A DNA stretch of 64,000 nucleotides, from NCBI GenBank assembly GCA_947579605.1, contig OX388314.1, positions 27,104,000 through 27,167,999 of the forward strand, in the 5' to 3' direction. This DNA comes from Athripsodes cinereus (Eukaryota > Arthropoda > Insecta > Trichoptera > Leptoceridae). Made by a program: the position numbers and the translations under genes. The notes below the pieces were generated by a model, which worked only from the letters and a program-made list of their open reading frames with translations, searched no databases and was not told the DNA's origin. Shown here piece after piece: positions 22,865 to 34,022 of this stretch (positions are counted from its first letter, which is position 1; every line of letters starts with the position of its first letter).

Positions 22865-23180
22865 TGACATTTATTAGAACACCTTGCTGCAGGAGGCAAT
22901 CTAGACTATGGGACATGGAAAACCCTAAATCGACTGAGATCTGGTGTAGGAAACTGCCGCGACAATAGAGAACGATTGGGCTTCCTACAGGACGAATCCG
23001 GAGCGTGTGACTGTGGTGTAGCACAGACTATGCCACACTTGTTGGAGTGTCCATTGTGCCCTGTCACTTGCACTATGGAGGATATTTTTGACGCATCTCC
23101 ACCTGCTGCGCGTTTTGCGCAGTACTGGAAATCAGTTTGATGGGTTTTTTCTCTGGGTTTCGACACGATAAATAAATTAG
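22865..23180 (+). mobile_element. 5'-truncated LINE 3' fragment inserted in the older LINE
   Basis: One frame reads WKTLNRLRSGVGNC, then CDCG and TMPHLLECPLC. This is the C-terminal zinc-knuckle-like end of a reverse transcriptase ORF from another LINE group, followed by a stop and AATAAATTAG. It breaks the host LINE after the GPDG motif. Boundaries are approximate. Confidence 0.7.
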
Positions 23181-25279
23181 GAGTTTACAAGAAGGATGCT
23201 TTCCATGCAAATGGAAGATGGCTAGTATTATTCCTTTGCATAAATCTGGCAGCAAATCGGACGTTCGTAACTACAGACCAATTTTAATTCTATCACCTAT
23301 TTCAAAAATATTTGAGGGTATGGTTCGTGAACAAATTACTTTTTTCCTGAAGCCGTATCTTCTTGTAGAGCAGCATGGATTCATGAGTTGAAGATCGACA
23401 GTAACAAATCTGATTTTTTTTCTCAGCTATGGACAATCGTATACAGTTGGATGCCATTTATATCGGCTTTCAAAAGGCATTTGATAAAGTAGAACATCGA
23501 CTTTTTTCAACTAAGGTGGATTGAATCATATATTTCTGATAGATTGATGACAGTTAAACTTAACGGTTACTCATCTGGCAGTGTCAGTGTTACATCTGGT
23601 GTCCCTCGGGGGTCTTCTTTGGGTCCTTTACTTTTCACGATATTCATAAACAACATAAAAAAGTGCTTTGACCACTCAGAGTTTCTATTATTTGCGGACG
23701 ATTAAAAAATATACTGTCAAATTCAATTATTGTTTGACTATGAAATGCTTAACGAGGACTTGGAAAGACTACACGAGTACTGTAAAAGAAATAACTTGCA
23801 CTTGAATCTGGAGAAGTGTAATCTGATCTCTTTTACCAAATATAGAAACAAAATTCGATATACTTACAATATACATAATCATGATAAAAAAGAAGTACAT
23901 AAGATTAGAGATTTAGGTGTGGTGTTTGATTCTGAGCTTCACTTTGATGATCACGTGAACAAAATTATCGAAGACAGCAATAAAATACTGGGATTTATTT
24001 TGAGATCTACAAAGTCATTTAGGTTATATGAATCGTATTTGTACTTGTACTTATCGTTGTTTCGCTCCAAGCTGGAGGACTGTTCCTCTGTATGGAATCC
24101 ACATTTTAAAAAATATGTCGATCAAGTTGAGAGAACTCAGTCTAAATTCATTCGTTTGGTTAGGAAGAGATTGCATTATCCTGTATTTATTAAAGATTTG
24201 CCTAAATTGGAATTGTGAAGAGTTTTGCTGGATGCATGCAACCTGAGAAAAATATGCTTGTCCGAATACGATGTGCCTAATATTTTAGATAGGATTAACT
24301 TTAGAATGCTTCCTTTAACAAGATCTTGTTTTCCGTTCTACATTAAAAAAAAACAAAAACGATTGCAGACTCAAGAAACCCTGTTTATAGAATTTTAAAG
24401 TGCCAATTACGTCAGGTTTGTGAGAAAGGAGAGTTGAGGGTAGAATAAGATGAAATAAATGTAAAAAAAAATGTATATGTTTGATAAAATGTGAAGTGTT
24501 TGGGATAGTATTATGTATTATTTATATAAATGTGAAGTAAATATTTTATGAATAAAGAAATAAAGTATTAATTTTTAGACTGTTTTTTAAATTTTTGATT
24601 TTTCTTTTTTAAGAGTTTTTTTGTATTGTTATTGCATACATTAGTGAAGTGTGAATGTGTTTGTGCGAATGAATGTATTAGGTATGTGTGCGAAATTGGG
24701 TGAGCAGCGATTTGTAATAGGAATGGGTGATTGGATGTATTGTGAATTAATACCTATATTATGTGTAAGATTTTCTATAATTGTTTTGTGTGTTTTTGCT
24801 GAAGTATGCACTGTTTCGATGTAAGACTATTGGAATGTTTTTGTCGCTTACATGTTTATATTTATATGTCTTTCATCTGTTGTGTACCATGTAAATGAAG
24901 AAACAAATCAGTAATTCGGTGAAGTACCGGATACTTACCCGGTACATTGTGGAAAAAGGTACTGCAAGAAAATATTCTTTAAGAAAACCGAGGAGTTTTG
25001 GAATATTTCAAATTCCTATACCATTTTCAAGTCAATATTCGCATTCGCATTCGCATTCGCGAATGTCGGCATGAATTATTCGCATTCGCATTCGCATTCG
25101 CGAATATCCAAAATCAGACATTCGTTACATCACTACCCTGTATGCATCCTGTATTCTTATTAGTACATGTACTACATTCATGGCTGAATAATTTTGACAT
25201 GGAAATATTCAGTGAACTAATAGTACTAAAAGAACTAGAAGTACGAACTAGTTCCGTAGGACAATTGTACTAGATCAGA

Positions 25280-25635
25280 TCGCTCCCAAAAATGACCGAG
25301 CAAGAACAAGCCTACACGGCACCCACATGTCTAACCGAACTCTGTTCCGTCGACGAAACTCCGAAACGACCGCTGCGCTCGGCCTCTTCTGCTGTCAACA
25401 AACTCGTGAAACCCAATACGGCGAACACCTCCAAATTTGCAGAAAGGAGCTTCAGAGCCGCCGCGCCATCCGTCTGGAACAGACTGCCCACAGATCTGAG
25501 GGTGAATCAGTCCACAACCACGTTTAGAACCAAGTTGAAAACACTACTGTTCGGGAGAAGTCACGGCGCCTTTGAGATGGTCACGGATCATTAAACGGCG
25601 CCACATATAAATAGTCCGATTATTATTATTATACG
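25280..25635 (+). mobile_element. L2/CR1-type LINE, 3' end with ATT repeats
   Basis: A 100-residue frame contains RPLRSASSAVNKL, WNRLPTDLRVNQST and FRTKLKTLLFGRS, the C-terminus of L2/CR1 reverse transcriptases. A short 3' UTR (GGATCATTAAACGGCGCCA) ends in ATTATTATT. Shares its tail with 26305-26430, 36447-36507 and 47005-47071. Confidence 0.8.
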
Positions 25636-25639
25636 AAAA

Positions 25640-25985
25640 TAATGTTTTGAATAAAATAGGCGGAGTGATGAATTCAACTTCCCTTCTTCACATCGCACAT
25701 GTGGGACAGGAGCTCAATATGCGGAACATATCCTTTGGGAATGTCCTTTGATGATGGATGCAAGAGAGGAAATGATTCTGGGTATGACTGTTGACACTCC
25801 TCGACCCATCTGGTTTGGGGAAGTGTTTCTAAATGCCACAAACGCTTCACGCTTTAAGACATTCGTAGATGTGTGGGTCTCAAGATGGGATCTGCTGCGT
25901 CAGCCGGGTCCCCCGCCCACTGACGTGGTAGGATCGTAGATGCCAACACTGGCATAGTTGTATTAGAATAGAGAGAGTCCAAATA
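25640..25985 (+). mobile_element. R1-type LINE, C-terminal fragment
   Basis: The frame CGTGAQYAEHILWECPL continues through the 63-residue open frame at 25748-25939 ending in GPPPTDVVGS. A Cys/His cluster followed by this kind of tail is typical of R1-clade ORF2 ends. Followed by a short UTR. Dead copy. Confidence 0.6.
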
Positions 25986-26304
25986 TTAAAAAAAAATCTT
26001 CACCTAAATGGATAAATAGGAGTCCTTGGACTCCTGAAATATCCGAGAAATAAAGATATTTCAACAATTCCCTTCTTCATAAATAAAGCTCCTCATACGC
26101 TCCCACTGATTTAGTTTTCCCTTATGACTTCCCTCTTTACTTATCGTGAATGTATAACACATTAATAAAGACAATGCAAATTATTATATTAATTAGGTGG
26201 TAGTGAATCATTTTCGAATAAACGTGCGAGTAAACATCGTCTTCACTATGTAAGTTTCTATAACAAAATAAGCAGTTCGAAATCTGTCATGTATGTTATA
26301 TAGA

Positions 26305-26430
26305 TATTTTGCAACGTTCAGGAGTAAGCTGAAAACACTACTACTGCTTTTCAAGAAAAGCCATGGCGCCCTTGAGATGGTCACGGATCATTAAACGGCG
26401 CCAAATATAAACTGTCTTTATTATTATTAA
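26305..26430 (+). mobile_element. L2/CR1-type LINE tail
   Basis: FRSKLKTLLLLFKKSHGA-like reading followed by GAGATGGTCACGGATCATTA and an ATTATTATT end, nearly identical to the 3' end at 25555-25633. Confidence 0.75.
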
Positions 26431-26458
26431 ATTTGTTGTTTCTTTGTAAAAAATATAA

Positions 26459-26895
26459 TATTTATTTATTTATTTTATTTACAAAACAGTTTTTAAAAGA
26501 TAAGTCACTAATGTCTACCTAACTGGGCATGAGCCCGTACCAAGGTAGACTGATTCCAAGAATAATTCCAAGAAGCGCCAAATTAATGGCCCACAGATTA
26601 TAAGAAAGAATAAAGAATAGAATTTTTACGATGTATTTGAGTTTCTGTTTTAAACCTAAATTCAACTTAATACATCTTTCATAGGAAGCTAAAAGCTTAT
26701 GTCGTGGAATGGGAGTTTGTCGGCACCTAGGATCGAACCGCGCATCTTTTGTGCATGAGGCTAAAACTACCTCCAGGCTACCAAGGAACTCAAATTTGGT
26801 CAAGCTCTGTGCATTGAATTGCATAACTGATAATTTTATCATAAGTAATGATTAGTGTTATAATCAATGTACGACCGACAAAGAATAAAATAAAT
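26459..26895 (-). mobile_element. Composite SINE/LINE-tail region
   Basis: Holds TACCTAACTGGGCATGA-CCCGTAC-AAGGTAGACTGA, repeated at 49840-49880. It also holds a minus-strand tRNA-like SINE segment (26680-26800: GGTTCGATCCTAGGTGCCG, box B) and ends with an AATCAATGTACGACCGACAA-type LINE tail. Confidence 0.5.
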
Positions 26896-26939
26896 GAATA
26901 TCGTGTATAACCATGGTAAACATTTTCATTCCTCATACT

Positions 26940-27240
26940 GAATTTTCACATAAGATGAAACGTCCGTTCACAATTTCCACTCTTGAACGCCCTTTTAATC
27001 ATCCAACATATTTTTGATGAAAAGTCTTTTCATCGAAACGACTTTTTTTTCGAAAACTCTTTATCTTGAGTATAAAATTTATATGACATTATTTAATAAT
27101 GTCAGCAAAAGCACAGACAGGATGAAAAATGTGAAAAGACGTGTTCATTTTCGACGAAGAGCTTCAATCTTTCAATCATGCTGGTTAAAATAATGTGAAC
27201 GCCTCCTTTTCCTTATTTTTTCATTTTTTGCGTATGGCAA
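26940..27240. other. Intergenic segment upstream of the MXRA7-like gene
   Basis: GATGAAACGTCCGTTCACA at about 26955 is shared with the Harbinger MITEs (21223-21241), and an outward GTGAACGCC lies near 27205. Possibly a diverged relative of that MITE family; ends not resolved. Confidence 0.3.
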
Positions 27241-27357
27241 TATTATGTCATGCACGAAATTTGACAATTGTCAATATTGATATTTGTTTTGCTTGTCTGG
27301 TTTTATTGAAAGTTGTGTGTGTTATCTACTTTTAATTATCGATATTCTTTTACAAAA

Positions 27358-29110
27358 ATGGAGGTTGATTGGACGGAGAAAATATATCTATTTATAACGA
27401 ACATATCACCGTATTATGCTTTCAGTGTAACTATTTCTGTAATTGCCGTCATATTTTCCTTCTGGTATACCAGACGTTGTGAAAAGGAGGTTTGTAAAAC
27501 ACATTAACACTCGATTAGCATAATATTAATGTGTAAATTGACTCTCATTGATTGTAATTGTCTTGCGTAATGATGTTTTGATTAAATACTTAAACCGTTT
27601 CATTATGATTGTAATAGTTATTAAACTCAATGTTAATGTCATTAAATACATGTTTTCTATTCAGTACACAATTTAAATTGATATGTTTGATTACTCTTGG
27701 AGTCCCCAGCAAAAAATAGATCCGTCATTTTTTCTGAATGTTTTCAAGTGCCTTGTAACAGGACAGGTTTTAACATCAATTCAGTGATGATGTATGCCAC
27801 CCATCTTGGATGTCTTATTTTTTTATGATAGAGAGGACGACATGTATGTTGATTACATGCAGTTAGTACGCTGGCTATTCTCTATGATTGTATAGATTTT
27901 GATGGTTTTTTTAGGCTGCCGAAATAAAAAGCAGTGATGCGGAAGTGGATGACCAGCAAATGAACATTGACGAGTCTTGCGATAATGATTCTTGTTCCGA
28001 GAATGAGGATAGAAGCAAAGAAGATGAAGACAATACAGATTTATATGATGATGAAGAAGGTCTGGATGTAATAAATTTAACTGGGGGATTAGAGGACTTA
28101 CAAGCAAGATACAAAACAGCCAGACATCAAGCCATCGTGGAACATCTTAGTTCAAAAATGACGCCAGAACAAATTGTCGAAGAAAGGCAGTAAGTAATTT
28201 TTGATATCTGCTTGGGTTGTTGCATACCAATCATGTTGATATTTGCATGTATTTTGATGGGTAATAAATTGACTTTTGAAATAATAAAATATATTGAGAG
28301 AAATTTATAGTTGTGTTACGTGTAGTTCTTGGTAAAGAATCATTTATATACCCCACTTTTTGTATAATTTTGTATGCCCTATTAATAGCAGGTGTTTGTA
28401 AGACTCCAAATATAGTACATTTAGCATCTACAATTTACTTTGGAGGTTTATATTACATGCAGTTAATTTACTGGCTACTTTGGAGGTTTATATTACATGC
28501 AGTTAATTTACTGGCTACTTTGGAGGTTTATATTACATGCAGTTAATTTACTGGCTACTTTGGAGGTTTATATTACATGCAGTTAATTTACTGGCTACTT
28601 TGGAGGTTTATATTACATGCAGTTAATTTACTGGCTACTTTGGAGGTTTATATTACATGCAGTTAATTTACTGGCTACTTTGGAGGTTTATATTACATGC
28701 AGTTAATTTACTGGCTACTTTGGAGGTTTATATTACATGCAGTTAATTTACTGGCTGCTTTGGAGGTTTATATTACATGCAGTTAATTTACTGACTACTT
28801 TGGAGGTTTATATTACATGCAGTTAATTTACTGGCTGCTTTGGAGATTTATATTACATGCAGTTAATCTACTGGCTACTCCACCTGTGGGATATGCCATG
28901 ATGCTTATTATATTATCAGGTATATTTTTGTACTCAATTTTTTATGTCCATTAGGATCAGTGGTAATTTGACTTATATGAAATTTACATTTACAGAACTG
29001 AAAAAGCACAACTGGAAGCCATCCTCAATCTGCTCAAAGAACAACAGGAAAAATTCCAAGTATCCGATATGACAGATTTGGAAGAACAACTGAGTCTGTA
29101 TCGTTTATAG
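27358..29110 (+). CDS. Mxra7: MXRA7-like single-pass membrane protein
   Basis: Three exons: 27358-27489, 27915-28189 and 28997-29110. The first codes for a short N-terminus and one membrane segment (about residues 20-38, AFSVTISVIAVIFSFWY) followed by a basic RRCEK stop-transfer. The second codes for a very acidic linker and then MTPEQIVEERQ. The third ends with QLEAILNLLK…DLEEQLSLYRL. The order membrane segment, acidic region, and MT-EE-EQR-…-AI-LLK-…-EQL-LY tail is that of vertebrate MXRA7, whose function is poorly known. Splice phases agree through exon 2/3. In the last exon my count gives 114 bases where 115 would keep the conserved tail in frame (see findings). Polyadenylation signal AATAAA at 29213-29218. 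Confidence 0.8.
27730..27882 (+). mobile_element. SINE copy in intron 1 of the MXRA7-like gene
   Basis: Carries GTGATGATGTATGCCACCC, ATCTTGGATGTCTTATTTTT and TTACATGCAGTTAGTACGCTGGCTA, the central and 3' blocks of the SINE at 57325-57590. The tail is truncated. Confidence 0.65.
28441..28880 (+). repeat. 40-bp minisatellite, 11 copies, in intron 2
   Basis: Eleven head-to-tail copies of a 40-bp unit containing TGGAGGTTTATATTACATGC and AGTTAATTTACTGGCTACTT. The first seven are identical; changes gather in the last four (A to G in GGCTACTT, GGAGATT). The array passes straight into CCACCTGTGGGATATGCCATGATG, the 3' end of the local SINE family, so the unit includes a piece of a SINE. The 77-residue frame over it is a read-through of the repeat. 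Confidence 0.95.
28881..28910 (+). mobile_element. SINE 3' tail abutting the minisatellite
   Basis: CCACCTGTGGGATATGCCATGATG equals the SINE tail seen at 57530-57556 and 35112-35150. Confidence 0.6.
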
Positions 29111-29254
29111 GTGCACAATTTTAGTCAATTATTTTCCAAATTATGTATTTGTGAATGCATATTATGTAATATTAATTGATTATATAGTATACATCCACAC
29201 CAAAGAGCAAATAATAAAAAATAAATAACGAGCTAAAAATCCCTAAACCATACT

Positions 29255-29640
29255 ATACCCTCGCACCATATCCCAAGTGGAGTGGGCAGAGAGAACGAGA
29301 CACCATATAAATCTATCCGCACATACACCTTTCATTTCTACATTCATACAATTTGTCATACGCGCATGTCAAATTCTCTTACTCAACACACACCAATCCT
29401 TGATAATTTGATCCACGTGGTTTTCCTACTCCCTCTTTCAAGTAAGTCTCTCCTCTTTGTCATCTTTTCATCATCAGTTCTTTTCACATGCCCAAACCAT
29501 CGTAACTTATTTACATGGATTCTATCCACAACACTCTTCTTACATCTGCTTATTCTTCCAATATCCTCAAAACTCACTCTATCTGAGGGTGAAAATACCA
29601 TTACTTACATTCTTTTAGATAAATCTCTGATATGATGTTA
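29255..29640 (-). mobile_element. RTE-type LINE, 5'-truncated C-terminal fragment
   Basis: Minus-strand frames read LRWFGHVKRTDDEKM, then GSRKTTWIK, the end of RTE-like reverse transcriptase ORFs. The 3' end CCACTTGGGATATGGTGCGA…GTATAGTATGG matches the second copy at 49940-50165. One stop and a frame change are present. Begins about 35 bp after the polyadenylation signal of the MXRA7-like gene, in opposite orientation. Confidence 0.75.
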
Positions 29641-30210
29641 GCTACATTGAAATTCTGACTTATTAACATTTGCAGTTTGCAGACAGTGGCTAACTCCATC
29701 ATCAGTATTTTACTAAAAATATTTTTCTCAACTGTGAGTAAATCAATAGTAATAACAACTCTACTATTTTACTTGCTCTTTGGTCTACAGGTATTTAATT
29801 TATATTTTATAATTTACAACAAAATTTATTTGCTGTTGTAGCAACTTAAATTATATAGGTACAGTCGATAACTTGGTTACAACGAGCATGTATTATGTAC
29901 TAAATTAGCTCGCTGTTACTGGTGTATGTTGATGGAATGTTTTTTTCTTAATTTTATAAATTTTATATGGATTAAATATTATTTTATTTAATTATTTTAT
30001 TTTACAAAAAATCACAGCAGCCTATTTATTACATGTCTAAATACATAATTATACATAAAATTTACAAGTACAACAGTGACAAATTTTAACAAAACAATAT
30101 TACATTAAATTTAAGAAAACCAAATGACTAACTTTTAACTAACTAATATTAGTACTAATTTTATTTTCACTAAATGAGTAAAACTCCATTATTAAATAAA
30201 AAAATTAATT
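29641..30210. other. Intergenic, no feature recognised
   Basis: A+T-rich; no coding frame or bounded repeat found. Confidence 0.5.
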
Positions 30211-30212
30211 AT

Positions 30213-30600
30213 AAGTAAAAACACTTTGGAGTTATAAATTTGTTTATTTAACAATAACATATGTTTCGAATTACAGCAGGGTTACTCTTGACAAAACTAA
30301 ACACGATCTTAATCTAGTCTTGATCTTGATCATACAACGCACGAAGGGACTATGGTCAAAAACACTGCGCTACCGCTAACGCGCGATCGATTTGTGTGTA
30401 TTTTTGGCCAATAGTCACTTCGTGCGTCGTATGATCAAGATCAAAACTAGATTAAGATCGTGTTTAGTTTTGTCAAGAGTAGCCCTGCAGGTCCATATTC
30501 ATACTATCTACTCATTGTATGAATATGGGCCTGTAACCCGAAACTTATGTTACTGTTAAATAAACAAATTAAAAACTCCAAAGTGTTTTTTACTTATAAA
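30213..30600. mobile_element. 390-bp foldback element with nested inverted repeats
   Basis: Outer arms (AAAACACTTTGGAGTT…TTTGTTTATTTAACA-TAACATA) are inverted at each end. Inner arms CAGGGTTACTCTTGACAAAA…GATCTTAATC (30282-30345) mirror 30430-30488. The right side also holds its own hairpin (TCCATATTCATAC…GTATGAATATGG). Related inner ends occur at 32828-33150. Only a short unique centre, TGCGCTACCGCTAACGCGCG, remains. Confidence 0.75.
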
Positions 30601-32820
30601 TTTTTAACTAACAGAATATGTTTTGAAATATATGAATAAAACGTACAAAATCTATAAAAAATATATATGCGCTTAAAAAGTTACTAAAATCTAAAGCAAA
30701 TTTAAATGTAATTTTTTTTTTTTTTTTAAATTGAAAGTCACTGTTTATAAATTGAATTAAAACACGAAACAATTTAAAAAAATACAAGTTTTTTGTTACC
30801 AACTCGCCGATTAGTGACACTTGTAAGCCATGAAACAAACGCTTAACCGAGTTCTACTATATTATTTATATTGTCGTTATTCATTTTGTAGAATTTAATT
30901 TAATCTTCTCAGTTTGAGGTTTGTGTAGCTCGAACATTATTGTTTCATAATGGCTTACAATAGTCAAAATGTAATTTGTTAATCTCTCCCGGCTGTTGTC
31001 GACCAAATTAGCAAATAATTTATACGAATAATAGTGTTTGTTTTTCAATTCTATTTATAATATTCGTAATTATTTTTTTATATATGAGCTGTACCTGAAT
31101 ACCCACATAAAATTCTGTTGTTGCCTTTTCAATATAGGTCATCTCGTCACGCTCAAAATGTAATGGATCTGCAAAACTGCCATTTTACAGCTGAGAGCCA
31201 AACAAAGGGGAATAAATGCATAATTACAAACTTTTCTTTTTTCTACATTATAATATGGACAATAAAATTATGTTATTATGAAAAAAAAAGTGATATATTA
31301 CAATACATTATGACCAAATATGTGATTTTTGTAAAATCTGTAGATACGACTTTCATCTTGGGCGTGACGATTTGTATAATTTTGATATGCTCATAAAAAA
31401 ACTGGACTCTCTTTGCTGTTATTTTGTTATAAGTACCTCAATATATTGAACTTGGCACTAATTGTCCTATAAAGGACTTAATGCCATAACCTCAGCAATA
31501 GTAAAACATGTTTTTTTTTTCACAATATTTATCTCTGACTAATATTGTTCAGTTGCCTTAAATTTTATTGTTGGACTTAAAAAATAATTTAAATAAATTT
31601 CCAGCATTAATGATTAACAAATAGGGAGTTAATTAACTGACATATGGTTATCTAGATTTATGTGTTTGTTATCAGCTATTTTGGGCTGAAGCTTTCAGCG
31701 AGCGTACCTTCGCCTATCTTCAGGACTTTGAAGTGATTTGTTATCCAGAAATTTGAAAATCAACTTTCGTTAAAATATTATTAATTCATTAGTTAAACAT
31801 TTTTGTAATGTACTCTTAACTTTAATTCAATAAATATGTGCAATTGTAGAATTAATTTGTTTACAATAAGTTTGTTTATAAAAAAAATATCAACATTGTA
31901 TGTAATTTTAACTTTCGTTAATTAAGTCTGTCTGTTGCGTCAACGAATTAACAATTAATAGAATCAAACTTTTGATTAACTGCACCCAGCTTTGTCTTAA
32001 AGCTGCAAATTACAAGTTGAGTGTGTTTAATATTTATAAACATTACACCGCCCTTATTGAGAATGCAATGACAATATTGTGTTATCTTTTTATTAATTAA
32101 AAATATCATTCTACTATGTATGCATTTTGATTATATATTATTATTGTTTATATTAATTAATATCGTCAATAAACCTCAGCACAGATAGTGAATTATTATA
32201 CAACGCTGTCAAATTGATTTATTGTAATTAATATATCATATTGAATAATTGAGAAAATATTTTCATATGTGTCGCAGAGTTTACATATCCGCTATAACAC
32301 ATTTTTACGAAAATTGAGTTATATATGTCGTTGGAATTGTAATTAAATATTCTATAACCATAGATAACGTGTTTCTTTCAAAACACTCACCATTTGTACA
32401 AAAAAATTAGAATAAAATGATGAGAAAAAAATCCTGCTATATCCCTTTATGTGTCTTTTAATATCCTCTATAACTCAATCGACCAATAGGAGTTATTTTT
32501 ATGTATACGAAATGAACTGTTTATTTTTATTCAATAGCAAAATTAATTTTTTAAATTGAGCTGTTGTAACAATCTTATAATTAAGAAACTTGTTTGACTT
32601 CAGGAAGGTATGTTTAATACTTGTATAATAGTTTTTTTTCGAATTTCTCCGAATCACAAATATTGTGTTATAGCGAATTTCAACTCGGCGACAAACATCT
32701 GTCATAGCCTCTGTATTATAATATAAGTAACGGAGCAAGCAATTTCTTCTATGTAAACTTGTATCCTTTGAACACATTCCTGTATAAAGGTTCATTTATT
32801 TATATATCAAAATTTGAATC
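30601..32820. other. Long intergenic stretch, no gene recognised
   Basis: Very A+T-rich. Short frames lack domains. A small hairpin cluster at 31690-31735 (GGGCTGAAGCTTTCAGC…CTTCAGGACTTTGAAG) was examined as a ribozyme and not accepted. Confidence 0.45.
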
Positions 32821-32827
32821 GGAACAG

Positions 32828-33150
32828 CTGGGTTTCTCATGACACAATCTTAATCTTAAGTCAAAATAATGTGCATGCCTATCCCGCGGTAGCTGAGGAT
32901 AATCATTTTCAACATTTACATGAGTATGAAGTGTGTATAATGTAACATAACTCCAAAAATGTACCAGACATTTGTGCATACATTTATATTGTTGTGATAT
33001 TTGTCAGTTTTTAAGAAATATATCTTAACGGCGTCGAAAATAAAACATTATCCAACGTCTGTCTAGTAATTTTTACTATAGTCCCTTCGCGCATTGTAGA
33101 GTTATGATCAAGACAAGATCAAAATCGTGTCATGAGTAACCCTGCTAGTG
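32828..33150. mobile_element. TIR element related to the 30.3 kb foldback
   Basis: Left end GGGTTTCTCATGACACAATC and right end, inverted, GGGTTACTCATGACACGATT share about 30 bp with the inner arms at 30282. The interior is A+T-rich and non-coding. No clean target duplication. Confidence 0.55.
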
Positions 33151-33893
33151 ACATTTAGATATGTATAAAATATGTAAGTCAAAACCAACTTACTTAGCTG
33201 TCATATGGGAGAAAATTATGTGTTTTTTATGTATAACCAAAGATATTATTGTATTTTTTGTGATGCTTAGAAGTTGGGTTCAACGCTAGCAATTAATATG
33301 AAGTGGTTGATAGCCTGATACTAAATTCTCGAATTTTCAATCCGGACAGATCTGAAATTCAAATCCTCGTACTGATTAGTTTACACAAGCAAATTACTTA
33401 GTGTTGGGTTTATTGCAAAAACCTTTTTTTTTTTAAATAAAGAATCATTTTAATTTAATTGATTTTTGTCGGCAACTTTGACATTTATATATATGTATTT
33501 TTGTAAGAATTTGTTATATATCTTATATAGATGCATATTGTTTTATATGATTTTAATTATTTTATTTTATAAGCAAAATTTTAGTGGTTAATTTGCATGT
33601 TTTCATTTCATTTAGATATATTTTTTTAATGAAATCATTTTCATGTGGCATAGATAAGTAAGCAATAGCATCTATTGTGCGCTTGTAATGAAGAGCGGGC
33701 TTAATAATTTTAATGTTATTTCTGTCTTATTTTGATGACCAATTTTTTACAAATGCGCCAGAAATAATTGTTGAATTATTAGAATATTTCCTTTATTAAA
33801 TGTGTCCTCGCTACTGTTTATGTAATGTGTCACTCCAGCACTATTACTGCAATGAGCTATTTTAGTAATTAATGAGAACCTTGAAAGCATTTT
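33151..33893. other. Intergenic, no feature recognised
   Basis: A+T-rich; a possible very diverged tRNA-like SINE near 33310-33420 is too weak to call. Confidence 0.4.
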
Positions 33894-34022
33894 TGTGATG
33901 TGTCGCATATGACCATCATTGTAATGTGTCGCATAAGACCATTACTGTAATGTGTCGCGCACGACCATTATTGTAATGTGTCGCATACGACCATTATTGT
34001 AATATGTCGCTCATACACAATT
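33894..34022 (+). repeat. 26-bp minisatellite, about 5 copies
   Basis: Unit TGTAATGTGTCGCATACGAC plus CATTAT, repeated five times with base changes; a looser copy lies just upstream at about 33821-33846. Confidence 0.85.

Larger units (their letters stand above)
20250..24560 (+). mobile_element. Decayed Jockey/CR1-type LINE, interrupted three times
   Basis: Pieces in order on one strand: an apurinic-type endonuclease start (20445-20765, with FSQNFRGLKTK and TEAWLN motifs), the rest of the endonuclease (21340-21854), a linker (21855-22100), the front of the reverse transcriptase (22581-22850, GPDG motif), fingers/palm with NYRPI, AFDKVEH, SGVPRGSSLGPLLF and FADD (23180-23705), and the C-terminal part (23730-24218). 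Stops and frameshifts are present in several places, one directly after FADD. Two MITEs and one LINE fragment split it. The exact ends and its target duplication in the hAT host were not resolved. Confidence 0.85.
19638..25135. mobile_element. hAT-type element, expanded by nested insertions
   Basis: Both termini read TAGTGATGTAACGAAT when oriented inward, and both flanks are CCCTGTAT (19630-19637 and 25136-25143), an 8-bp duplication typical of hAT. Just inside each end are arrays of ATTCGC hexamers (about 20125-20230 and 25029-25110). The original element was small and non-coding. Its present 5.5-kb size comes from a LINE, three Harbinger MITEs and a LINE fragment inserted later. Confidence 0.85.

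Noticed and set aside
28313..28546. 77-residue frame with repeated WLLWRFILHAVNL-like units
   Set aside because: It is a translation of the 40-bp intronic minisatellite, which shifts frame with copy number.
31690..31735. Possible third hammerhead ribozyme on the minus strand (CTGAAGA, a stem, GAAA, GCTTCAGC)
   Set aside because: The core boxes are present, but the position required to be U before the cleavage site is C and no complementary stem I strands were found.
33894..34022. CRISPR array
   Set aside because: Units are contiguous 26-bp tandem copies with no spacers, in an animal genome.
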